Assembly: GCA_036496425.1 (NCBI GenBank)
Contig: DASXLG010000344.1
Span: 1 to 50,507, forward strand
Length of the DNA stretch: 50,507 nt
DNA from: Terriglobia bacterium
Lineage (GTDB): Bacteria; Acidobacteriota; Terriglobia; 20CM-2-55-15
Direction: 5' to 3'
A program made the position numbers and the translations under genes. Positions 8,484 through 15,589 of this stretch are shown here, one piece after another. The notes beneath the pieces are model-generated. The model saw only the letters and a program-made list of their open reading frames with translations. It made no database searches and was not told where the DNA came from. Numbering within the stretch: position 1 is the stretch's first letter; each line of letters opens with the position of its first letter.

Positions 8484-10064
8484 TCAGTCCCCCTTCCCGA
8501 TATTCTTCAGAAGGTCCGCTTTTGTCACGTCACGATCGCCGCCACCGGGCTGATGCACAGAAATGATCGTGTTGACGTCGAGCTTCAACTCATCGAGTTT
8601 GGCGGCAAACAACTTCTCGAAGCCATTCACTTGCGCGGGGGGCGCGGCATTCGCGGCCGGCGGATTGAAAGCATCGGCTTCAAAGACCGCTTTGATCGAG
8701 GGCAGATATGCGATGAGCAGATCCTCCGAATGGGCAGCCTTGATGTGATACAGCTCGATCGTGTTCATGCTGTCTTTCAGGACTTTCTTCTCGCCGATGT
8801 ACTCAAATTTGGCCTTTTTTTCGGACTGCGAGAGTTTGTCGGGCATCAGGAGCGTCCGGGAGTTGGTGAACCACTTGTCATAAAGCGGTTTGTTCGATTC
8901 TTGCGTGATGATGATCTCGCCGTCAGCCGCCGCCGCCCGCAGGCCGCCGGAATGGTCGGAGTGCGTGTGCGTGTTGACGACATATTTGATCGGCTTGTTC
9001 GGGATCGCTTTTTTGACTTCGGCGATGATGGCCGTGGCCGTCATTTCGCTCTGCGGAGCTTCCAGAAGAACGATGTGATCCTTCATCTCGACAGCGATGC
9101 TGCGATAGCCGCCGGTGATCAGGTAAATGCCGTCGCCCAGTTTCTTCGACGTGACTGCAGCCGCAGCAGGCGCTCCGCCTCGTCCCGCGCCGGCTCCGCC
9201 GCGTCCTTCGGCAGCAGGCGCGCCACGGCTTCCGCGGCCGGCGGCCTGGCCGCGGCCGGCAGGTGCGGGACCAGAGCCACCGCCGCCTCGTCCGCCTCGT
9301 CCGCCGGCCGCGGGAGCGGCAGGAGCCGCAGCGTTGGGCTTCACGTCAGAGACGGTCAGATCCGTCCATGCCAGGCCGGCGCGAGTCTGTACAATCTTCG
9401 TGGGGAATTTAACGCCGCCGAAGTCCTTGTATCCGGAGTAGTCCTGCTCGACGAGCATATCGCCTACAACGGCGTCTTCCACCTTCGTTTCGACTTTGGC
9501 AATCATGTTCTGGGAGTCGATGTATCCGCTCACGGTGTACGGAACACCCGACGGAGCTTTCTGTTCCACTGGGAATGAGACGACGGTGTATTTCTTCCCA
9601 TTCATGTTGCGCTGCGAAACCGTGGCGTTAGATGCCGTGGAAGCGAGTTTCAGGAATCCCGGCGGGGAGAGCGCCACATCGAGCTTCGCATTCCAGCCCG
9701 CATTGGCTGCAATGACCGTCGTGTTCTGGGCTTCGGGAGTCGGATTGAGTCCGCCGCCGCCGGCAAGTTGTCCATCCGGCTCTGCCGGGCGGGAGCGCAG
9801 CGCGGTCTGCTGGCCCGTGCCGGCATTCACGTCGATGTAGCGGGTGTAGGTTTTAAGCGTGAAATGCGGCCAGCCCTTGGCGGCGCTTTGCGCCTGTCCC
9901 ATGGCCGTACCTTCAACTCCGGTACCGGAGTATTCGATGGACTTCAGCTGATCGTAGCCCATGGCCTTCGACGCGTTGTCGATAACGGTCTTCGCGTCCT
10001 GGACCGCCGCCCAGGACGTAACCGCTACGGCCAGAATCAAAGCAGCAACCGGCTTCTTGAACAT
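8484..10064 (-). CDS. Secreted metallo-beta-lactamase-fold hydrolase with Gly/Arg/Ala-rich linker
   Basis: A 526-residue protein. Residues 1-20 are a signal peptide. Residues 21-243 form an N-terminal domain of outer-membrane or periplasmic type that I do not recognise. Residues 244-303 are a low-complexity linker of Gly, Arg, Ala and Pro (GGRGGRGGGGSG, AGRGQAAGRGSRG). From about 305 a metallo-beta-lactamase fold follows, with the metal motif HTHSDH at 366-371 and a second conserved segment AAHSEDLLIAYLP. A later Asp (FEADAF) and His (SVHQPGGGD) can complete the di-zinc site. AGGAGG precedes the ATG. The substrate is unknown. The hairpin at 8417-8478 follows the stop. Confidence 0.82.
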   Translation of the reverse strand: MFKKPVAALILAVAVTSWAAVQDAKTVIDNASKAMGYDQLKSIEYSGTGVEGTAMGQAQSAAKGWPHFTLKTYTRYIDVNAGTGQQTALRSRPAEPDGQLAGGGGLNPTPEAQNTTVIAANAGWNAKLDVALSPPGFLKLASTASNATVSQRNMNGKKYTVVSFPVEQKAPSGVPYTVSGYIDSQNMIAKVETKVEDAVVGDMLVEQDYSGYKDFGGVKFPTKIVQTRAGLAWTDLTVSDVKPNAAAPAAPAAGGRGGRGGGGSGPAPAGRGQAAGRGSRGAPAAEGRGGAGAGRGGAPAAAAVTSKKLGDGIYLITGGYRSIAVEMKDHIVLLEAPQSEMTATAIIAEVKKAIPNKPIKYVVNTHTHSDHSGGLRAAAADGEIIITQESNKPLYDKWFTNSRTLLMPDKLSQSEKKAKFEYIGEKKVLKDSMNTIELYHIKAAHSEDLLIAYLPSIKAVFEADAFNPPAANAAPPAQVNGFEKLFAAKLDELKLDVNTIISVHQPGGGDRDVTKADLLKNIGKGD

Positions 10065-10259
10065 GTTTGCCTCCTGGAATTCCCGAAACCGGGATACTTA
10101 TACTTAAAAAGAAGGCTTTCCGCCAGAATGAAGGTAATCATCGACTACCTCCACGGGAATCCGCGAAACAGCCACGCAACCATTGTGGCCATTACAAACC
10201 ACCCGCCTTTCACAAACCACTGCCATCGCTCCAGAGTCGAAACGGTATGTTGTTCTCCT

Positions 10260-10323
10260 GGTGAAATCGGGGACGGATTCGAAACGGCAAACGGGTGCCG
10301 GCGTGTCCGTCCCCAAGGTCACC
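10260..10323 (+). repeat. GC-rich inverted repeat
   Basis: GGTGAAATCGGGGACGGA at 10260-10277 pairs with TCCGTCCCCAAGGTCACC at 10306-10323 with three mismatches around a 28-bp loop. It has the design of a dispersed hairpin element, but no second copy is visible in the window. Confidence 0.55.
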
Positions 10324-10342
10324 TGCCAGGCGCAGATGAAGG

Positions 10343-10420
10343 TCACCGAGTCAAAATGCGATCGAAGCAGGGCGGCACACCGTGGATCCGATCCGCGTAC
10401 TTGTCGACGAATTCCCTCAT
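10343..10420 (-). pseudogene. N-terminal remnant of an uncharacterised multi-copy family
   Basis: An ATG at 10418-10420 opens a frame of 25 codons: MREFVDKYADRIHGVPPCFD then RILTR and a stop. The pattern GVxxxFDRxL after a short charged helix resembles, from memory, the start of a several-hundred-residue uncharacterised protein family found in many copies in Acidobacteriota and Planctomycetes, where FDR is followed by LxFRG. Here the frame stops at once, so only the start survives. The family's function is unknown to me. Confidence is limited by the short length. Confidence 0.35.
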
Positions 10421-10531
10421 GCTTCCTCCAGCGCCAAACGATTTACTACATCGCTCAACGATAGTGGGGGCAGGGACAGGACTGGACTCTCGCGGCGTTC
10501 CCGTTTCTACTTGGTTGCGGCCTTGGCCGCG

Positions 10532-10927
10532 TTAGGAGATTTTTTTAAACAGGTACTCATGGCACTGCTTCGTATCGATTCCGCCTTTGATCATTTCAAT
10601 GACGTCGACGCGGTCCTTGCGCCGCGGCGACTTGAGCTTCAAGTAGACAAGCGGCGCGGCTTCCATCATGCTTCCCGGCGGTGAGGCGAGCGTTGCTTCG
10701 AGGAAGTCTTCACCTGCTTCCGGAGACAGCAAGGCCACGGCGACTCCCTTGACCTGGAATGGGATCTCCGGCCGCATCGTAACGAGACCGTTGGCATGAT
10801 GATTGAAGGCTTCGGCGCCGACAGCGAGCCCGCCAACGACAACATGCCGTACCTTCGCGAGAGCCAGTGCCTCGGAGGCCAGCTTCAACGCTTCGAGCAC
10901 CCTGGGGGCGACCACGTCGGCCAGCAA
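10532..10927 (-). CDS. Nucleotidyltransferase-like protein lacking the catalytic Asp motif; possibly a degraded gene
   Basis: The 131-residue frame starts with LEALKLASEALALAKVRHVV followed by VGGLAVGA, the first helix and Gly-rich loop of a minimal (MNT/AbiEii-type) nucleotidyltransferase. The C-terminal half (FQVKGVAVALLSP, LVYLKLKSPRRKDRVDVIEM) also fits that family. Intact relatives have about 20 residues after the GGLA loop that contain the catalytic Asp pair (D-x-D). Here the sequence jumps from VGGLAVGA to EAFNHHANGLVT, so the active site is missing. The only available start is TTG (10925-10927), with a stop just upstream. The repeat array begins about 70 bp upstream. It may be a dead gene, or a catalytically dead protein. 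Confidence 0.6.
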   Translation of the reverse strand: MLADVVAPRVLEALKLASEALALAKVRHVVVGGLAVGAEAFNHHANGLVTMRPEIPFQVKGVAVALLSPEAGEDFLEATLASPPGSMMEAAPLVYLKLKSPRRKDRVDVIEMIKGGIDTKQCHEYLFKKIS

Positions 10928-10996
10928 TGCCGGATCGGGTCAGGCTCAATTCTTACAACGCCTTACAGCCAAACCGAACGCGCCGCGCTGGAAATG

Positions 10997-11509
10997 GATT
11001 CATTTCCGAAAAAATCGGTCCATAAATCGCAAATTTGGATTCGTTTGCCGGAAAATGGATCCAGTTTTTAAAAAACGAATCCACACATGCCAAAACTGGA
11101 TCCATTTTTGGAGAAATGGATCCAGTTTCCGAGAAATGAATCCACAAACGGCAAATGTGGATTCATTTTCCAGAAAATGGATCCAGTTTTTAAAAAATTG
11201 CATCCACAAATCGCAAACATGCATCCATTTTTGGAGAAACCGATTCGCTTTCAAGAAAATCGATCCATAAATGGCAAATTTGTATTCCTTTTCTGGAAAA
11301 TGCGTCCACAAATGGCAGACGTGCATTCATTTTTGGAGAAATGGATGCCATTTTTGAAAAAGTGATCCATAAACCGCAATTCTCGATCCATTTTCTGGAG
11401 AAATGGATCCAACTTTTAAAAATGTGCATCCATAAATGACAAAACTGGATTCATTTTCCGCGACATGAATCCAGTTTTGAAAAAATCAATCCATGAATGG
11501 CAAATCATG
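10997..11509 (+). repeat. Higher-order tandem repeat: ~25 monomers of 20-21 bp in A-B-C order
   Basis: The unit starts are marked by (G/A/C)AT(C/T)CA and fall at 10997, 11018, 11038, 11058, 11078, 11099, 11119, 11139, 11160, 11180, 11201, 11222, 11242, 11262, 11283, 11303, 11324, 11344, 11364, 11385, 11406, 11427, 11448, 11468 and 11488. Three monomer types recur in order: A like ATCCATAAATGGCAAATTTG, B like ATTCATTTTCTGGAAAATGG, C like ATCCAGTTTTTAAAAAATCG. The A-B-C set is 61-62 bp and repeats about eight times, with one C missing between 11283 and 11303. The block is AT-rich in GC-rich DNA. Many monomers are partly palindromic (ATCCATTTTTGGAGAAATGG). The 20/21 spacing breaks reading frames, so it is not a coding repeat. 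Confidence 0.92.
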
Positions 11510-11524
11510 ATGCGCGCGTTGAAG

Positions 11525-11659
11525 TTATCGCTCACATTCCGTTCTTCCTGTCAGTACTGCCGCGCGGTGCTGAAGCGTCCATCCGGCCGCTTCGAGCTGA
11601 CGGTCGATCTCGATGCGGGCCGTGGCTTCAGGTGTATTTGCGCTTCCTGCGGGAGCCAT
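11525..11659 (-). pseudogene. Truncated start of an HsdR/DEAD-box-type restriction or helicase protein
   Basis: The ATG at 11657-11659 follows GAAGG and lies 6 bp after the stop of the 309-residue gene on the same strand. It encodes 44 residues: MAPAGSANTPEATARIEIDR then QLEAAGWTLQHRA and a stop at 11525. The motif EAxARxxIDxxLExAGWxxQ is characteristic of the N-terminus of type I restriction R subunits and related helicases. The similarity fades after about residue 33 and the repeat array begins 16 bp past the stop. The remaining gene is not visible on the far side of the array. It is therefore a remnant; assignment rests on a short but distinctive motif. Confidence 0.5.
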
Positions 11660-11665
11660 ACGCCT

Positions 11666-12595
11666 TCAATGGCCGGCTGATTTCGCCTGGGTCATTCTAA
11701 GCGAGTGTTCGCCGATTGGGGTCATCCTGAAATATTGCTTGCCGGCAAGATGCGGATACTCGACAGGATCGGGAAACCAGGTAAATACGGCGTAGCGCGC
11801 CTCCAGGCTGCTGAGGGTCTCGAATACCGAAATCACAGAGATGTCGCGACCGGACAGCAACTGCGCCATCGCAGCTATGCCTTCGGCATAGCGCAGGCGC
11901 CCGAGCATGAGCTCTTCCATGGCTTCGAGTACGAGTTGTTCGAACGGACTCAACTGCAGAATCGTTTTGTCCGAGATACCTTCCTTCTGGCGCCGGAGAA
12001 TTTGGGCTGCGTAATTCATGCTGCCGGAAGGGAACTCCTCTTTTTCATCGTCATCGTACGGCAGCTCCTCTTCGTCGTCCACTTCCGGCCCTCGGCTAAG
12101 GCGCTCTTCCAATTCATCTCTGAAAGATGGGTTTAAATAGGGCGTATCGAATGGAAACTGCGGCAGCCGGGAAAAGACCTCTTTCAGTGAGGCCGGGCTG
12201 GGCTTCTCGCGGTCTTGCTTGAAGAACTCGACAGCGAAGGCTCGCGCGATCAGCTCGACGGCTTCTTGGCGGGAAACGCCTTCACGAATCAGCCGCTCGA
12301 GCGTTTCTTTCATGATCGGCGGCTCGCCTGTCCGGATAGCGGCAGCCACTCCACATTCCAGAACAAGTGCGTCGATTTTCGCCTCGTGCGCCAGCACCCG
12401 CTCGGCCGTCACCACCTCGTCTATCATGGCGAGCATGGCAACCCTGTAACCGGTTTTGTACGTGAAAAGAAACGCATCCAGCTCGGTCCGGGGAGGCGCA
12501 AGCTCGGCGGACGCCTTCCTCAGATCGTGCTGAGCCGTGCGCGCCGCATTGATCGGCAGTGTGAACGGTTTCAGAGGTGCTTTTACAGTGGTCAT
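11666..12595 (-). CDS. Hypothetical protein with acidic linker and winged-helix-like C-terminus
   Basis: A 309-residue protein that I do not recognise as a whole. Residues 1-165 are mostly helical (IDEVVTAERVLAHEAKIDAL). Residues 171-189 are strongly acidic (EVDDEEELPYDDDEKEEF). Residues 214-302 (LSPFEQLVLEAMEELMLGRL, then VFETLSSLEARYAVF and YFRMTPIGEHSLRM) have the pattern of a PadR-like winged helix, where a TPxG segment closes the wing. The ATG at 12595 was chosen for its GAGGAG site; the frame continues upstream to 13030 without coding character. It is followed 6 bp later by the hsdR-like remnant, so it may have been part of a defence operon. This role is inference. Confidence 0.6.
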   Translation of the reverse strand: MTTVKAPLKPFTLPINAARTAQHDLRKASAELAPPRTELDAFLFTYKTGYRVAMLAMIDEVVTAERVLAHEAKIDALVLECGVAAAIRTGEPPIMKETLERLIREGVSRQEAVELIARAFAVEFFKQDREKPSPASLKEVFSRLPQFPFDTPYLNPSFRDELEERLSRGPEVDDEEELPYDDDEKEEFPSGSMNYAAQILRRQKEGISDKTILQLSPFEQLVLEAMEELMLGRLRYAEGIAAMAQLLSGRDISVISVFETLSSLEARYAVFTWFPDPVEYPHLAGKQYFRMTPIGEHSLRMTQAKSAGH

Positions 12596-12896
12596 CCACT
12601 CCTCGCCTGAAGGTTGCTGCTTGCAATCAATCGCCGGCAGATATCTGCCCTCCCACTGCCAGATGGAGGCGACCAGCGTGATGGATTCGGAATCCGATTC
12701 GCCCATGGCGCGCACTCTACCGGAATCGGTAGCCAAAATCCAGGGATGCAACAAATCATCGCTTAGGCACGCGTTGGATCGCTTTCGATCGTTATTCAAA
12801 CCGACGGTCCCCCTCAAGCCGCCGGCCCTATGCCGGTATTGACGCTGATGGTTATCCATGATCGAATTTCGGACAAACAACATTCGGGAGGTCGGC
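12596..12896. other. Intergenic region between divergent genes
   Basis: Contains the RBS of the minus-strand gene at its left edge and the RBS (GGGAGGTCGGC) of the plus-strand hydrolase at its right edge. TTGACG at 12839-12844 with a poor -10 (TCGAAT, 17 bp later) is a weak promoter candidate. I see no RNA gene or repeat in it. Confidence 0.4.
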
Positions 12897-14393
12897 ATGA
12901 AAGCGTTCGGAAAGATAACTCTCAGTCTGGTTGCAGGAGCGATTCTCTTCTGCTTTCCTGGAATCGGCTTGGCGCAGACTGCGGTCACGCCGGCGAAACT
13001 TACGGGACCGGTGCCGTCCACGAAAGACAACTATGCGTTTCTTTCCGCAAATCGCGTTCAGTCCGTGGTTGACCTGCAAAAAGTGGGATATATCGAAGAG
13101 GAATACATCGTCAGCGGGAGGGCCAATGTTTACGACTGGACGGCGGATGGCTTGAAAGTCAGAACGCCGAATGCGCCGTACACCTCGCGCATCCTGATTC
13201 GACGTCCGGCCGATGCGGCGAAGTTCAGCGGTAACGTGATCATCGAGCCTGTGGATACCGCACGCGTATTCGACTGGTCCTTCATGTGGGCGGTGTCACA
13301 CGAATACTTCACCGAACACGGAGACGCGTGGGTCGGCGTGACGCACACAGCCGCCTCCATCGCCGCACTCAAGAAGTTTAATGCGCAACGCTACGCAGCG
13401 CTGTCATTCGCGAATCCCACGCCAGACGAAGCGTGCGGGCCCGCGAACGCGAAGTCGCCAAACGAAGACGGATTGAAATTCGACATGCTTGGCCAGATCG
13501 CCAGCGCACTGAAAAGCGCGAACGGCCCGATCGCCGGCTTCCGCGCGCAGCGCGTGTATGCCACATCGCATGGCGGAGAGATCGTCACGTATGCGCAGGC
13601 CATTCAGCCTCAGTCGAAGGCGTTCGACGGCTTTGTCTTCGAATCGAACGCCGGCCCGGCCGCGATCAGCCGTTGCGCAGCGGCCGTGGGCGCGAACGAT
13701 CTGCGCCGCATAACGCGAAACGTCGGCGTCCCGGTCATCCGCATGGTCCCGGAGGGCGATGTACCGCAGGCGTACGCGCTCCGGCGCGAGGATAGCGATG
13801 CGCCGAACGATCGTTTCCGATGGTATGAAGTGGCCGCGGCCCCGCGGATGGACATTCGTTATTACCAGCACATGCCGGCGATGGAGGATCAGACCAAGTC
13901 GGGCGAGAGCGCGCTTCCCGGTAACTGGCCGTTTGCGTACACATGCGGCAATCCCGTGATTGGTCTGGAAGACTTGCCGGTGTTTCAGGTTGCGATGAAC
14001 TCCGCCTTCTACAACATCGACCAGTGGGCGCGCAACGGTACGGCGCCGCCCCGCGCCGAACGCATGGCGGTGAAAGATGCGGGCACGCCCCAGGCTACCG
14101 TCGCCGCGGACCAATACGGAAACGGCCTCGGCGGTGTGCGCAGCCCGCACGTTGAGGTACCCGTCGCGACCTATTACGCGCATTCTCCCGGACAGGCCAC
14201 GTGCCGCAATATCGGATACAAGGTTCCGTTTGATTGGGCGCGCCTGGAGAGCTTGTATGGTTCATCAAAGACCTACGCATCGAAAGTGAACGCGGAAATC
14301 GATAAGTTGGTCGAGGAGAAGTGGCTCCTTCCCGCCGATGCGAAACGCCTTCGGGAAGAGCTGCTGTCACCATCGAAGCCCGGAAGCAACTAG
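12897..14393 (+). CDS. Secreted alpha/beta-hydrolase domain protein (~500 residues)
   Basis: A 498-residue protein with a signal peptide (residues 1-26, ending GIGLAQ). The body matches the long extracellular alpha/beta-hydrolase group (Abhydrolase_10 type, as I remember it): EEEYIVSGRANVYDW near the start, then TSRILIRRP, GNVIIEPVDTARVFDWSFMW, and the nucleophile region YATSHGGEIVTY with Ser in TSHGG. Several Cys residues suggest disulfides. ATG at 12897 follows GGGAGG; the frame extends 13 codons further without signal character. Substrate is probably an ester or a small molecule, not known. The beta-propeller gene follows 29 bp later. Confidence 0.75.
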   Translation: MKAFGKITLSLVAGAILFCFPGIGLAQTAVTPAKLTGPVPSTKDNYAFLSANRVQSVVDLQKVGYIEEEYIVSGRANVYDWTADGLKVRTPNAPYTSRILIRRPADAAKFSGNVIIEPVDTARVFDWSFMWAVSHEYFTEHGDAWVGVTHTAASIAALKKFNAQRYAALSFANPTPDEACGPANAKSPNEDGLKFDMLGQIASALKSANGPIAGFRAQRVYATSHGGEIVTYAQAIQPQSKAFDGFVFESNAGPAAISRCAAAVGANDLRRITRNVGVPVIRMVPEGDVPQAYALRREDSDAPNDRFRWYEVAAAPRMDIRYYQHMPAMEDQTKSGESALPGNWPFAYTCGNPVIGLEDLPVFQVAMNSAFYNIDQWARNGTAPPRAERMAVKDAGTPQATVAADQYGNGLGGVRSPHVEVPVATYYAHSPGQATCRNIGYKVPFDWARLESLYGSSKTYASKVNAEIDKLVEEKWLLPADAKRLREELLSPSKPGSN

Positions 14394-14422
14394 TGTAGTG
14401 TGTCTGAAAGGAGCGAACGATC

Positions 14423-15451
14423 ATGAGCAGAATTCGAATCCATACCTGCATAGTCTTCATCCTTGTGGGACTGGCCGTGATACCGGCGATCGCGGCCCTG
14501 CTCGATCCGAACAATCCGACAGGAACGAGCGGCCTGATCATGATCGACAAACGCGGTGGACTTGTGCGCTTCTTCGATCCGCGCACCTTGGATGAGACAG
14601 GAACTCTGAAACTCGATGCCCCGCCTCACGAACTGGCAATCGCGCCGGATCACAGAACCGCCTACGTGCCGCTCTATGGCGATGGCGTGTATGGGGCGAA
14701 TCCGCACCCCGACCACAGGATCGTCGCAATTGACCTTGCCGGACGCAAGGTCACCGGCACCGTCGATGTCTCGCCGTATCAAGCGCCTCACGGGCTTCAG
14801 GTGGACAACAACGGCACGCTGTACGCGACCTGCGACCTCAGCCGCAAGATCCTGATCATCGATCCGAAATCGCTCAAAGTGCAGGCCGCGATCGATACGG
14901 AAGGAACAGGTCATTGGGCAGCCATTCTGCCCGATGGCAGCAAAGCATATGTCGCCAATAAAGACGACCGGATGTTTGTCAGCGTGATCGACTTGAAGGC
15001 GCGCAAAATGATCGGCCGCGTCCCGATGCCGAAGGGCACTCAGGGAATCACCGCGTCACCCGACGGCAAGCGGGTTCTGGCAATCGACTACGCGGATCCG
15101 AAGTTTTATGTGATCGACACTGCAACCGACAAGATCATCGACGCCGTCGCTGTGGAAAGGAACACGGTCGGCCCATTCCGGGCGCGATATTCACCGGATG
15201 GCTCTACGCTCCTCACGGTAAACCATATCGACGCGGTAGCAAATGTCTTTGACGTCCGCAATCTTCACGCGCCTCAGAAGATTGTGCGTGTCGGCCCGCA
15301 GGCATTCGGCATCGCATACTCCGCCGACGGCAAGACCGCCCTGGTGTCCAATCACGGAGACGGGACCATCACGGTTATCGATTTGACGACAAATCAGGCT
15401 GTCCGCACATTCAAAGCAGGGACCGGAATCGAGACGCTGGCGTATTACTGA
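14423..15451 (+). CDS. Secreted YncE-like seven-bladed beta-propeller protein
   Basis: A 342-residue protein with a signal peptide or N-terminal anchor (residues 9-25). It consists of repeated ~45-residue blades with the YVTN/NHL-like pattern: AYVPLYGDGVYG, GTLYATCDLSRKILIIDP, KAYVANKDDRMFVSVIDL, KRVLAIDYADPKFYVIDTAT, KTALVSNHGDGTITVIDLTT. Such proteins bind ligands or partner enzymes in the periplasm and have no conserved catalytic residues. It sits between a hydrolase and a PQQ dehydrogenase on the same strand, which points to a shared periplasmic oxidation pathway. RBS AAAGGAG is clear. Confidence 0.82.
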   Translation: MSRIRIHTCIVFILVGLAVIPAIAALLDPNNPTGTSGLIMIDKRGGLVRFFDPRTLDETGTLKLDAPPHELAIAPDHRTAYVPLYGDGVYGANPHPDHRIVAIDLAGRKVTGTVDVSPYQAPHGLQVDNNGTLYATCDLSRKILIIDPKSLKVQAAIDTEGTGHWAAILPDGSKAYVANKDDRMFVSVIDLKARKMIGRVPMPKGTQGITASPDGKRVLAIDYADPKFYVIDTATDKIIDAVAVERNTVGPFRARYSPDGSTLLTVNHIDAVANVFDVRNLHAPQKIVRVGPQAFGIAYSADGKTALVSNHGDGTITVIDLTTNQAVRTFKAGTGIETLAYY

Positions 15452-15589
15452 CAGGCAGGCGCAGGTGGCCTGCAACGGGCGCAATGTGACACCTGCAGGC
15501 ATTGTTCCGCACGCACAGAAAAGGGATTTTAAAGCCCACGGGACAGCGCTAGAATGCTGGCCTCCATTGATCCAAGGAGGAGCTCGTCA

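Larger units (their letters stand above)
10065..10531. other. Decayed intergenic region
   Basis: No intact gene is visible in these 467 bases. 10065-10150 holds the RBS and probable promoter (TATAAG-like) of the gene at 10064. The rest contains a GC-rich hairpin (10260-10323) and a 25-codon gene remnant (10343-10420), both listed separately. I see nothing else that I can name. Confidence 0.5.

Noticed and set aside
8277-9578. 433-codon open frame on the plus strand
   Set aside because: Antisense to the metallo-beta-lactamase-fold gene, with shadow composition and no domain.
10803-11326. Coding repeat of heptapeptides (open frames on both strands through the array)
   Set aside because: The spacing alternates between 20 and 21 bp, so frames shift from set to set; open frames result from the lack of stops in the monomers, not from a conserved protein.
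10997-11509. CRISPR array
   Set aside because: There are no constant repeats with unique spacers; all positions belong to degenerate 20-21 bp monomers, and no cas genes are present.
12598-13030. Longer N-terminus of the 309-residue protein
   Set aside because: The extra residues lack coding character and overlap the divergent hydrolase; the start at 12595 has a good RBS.
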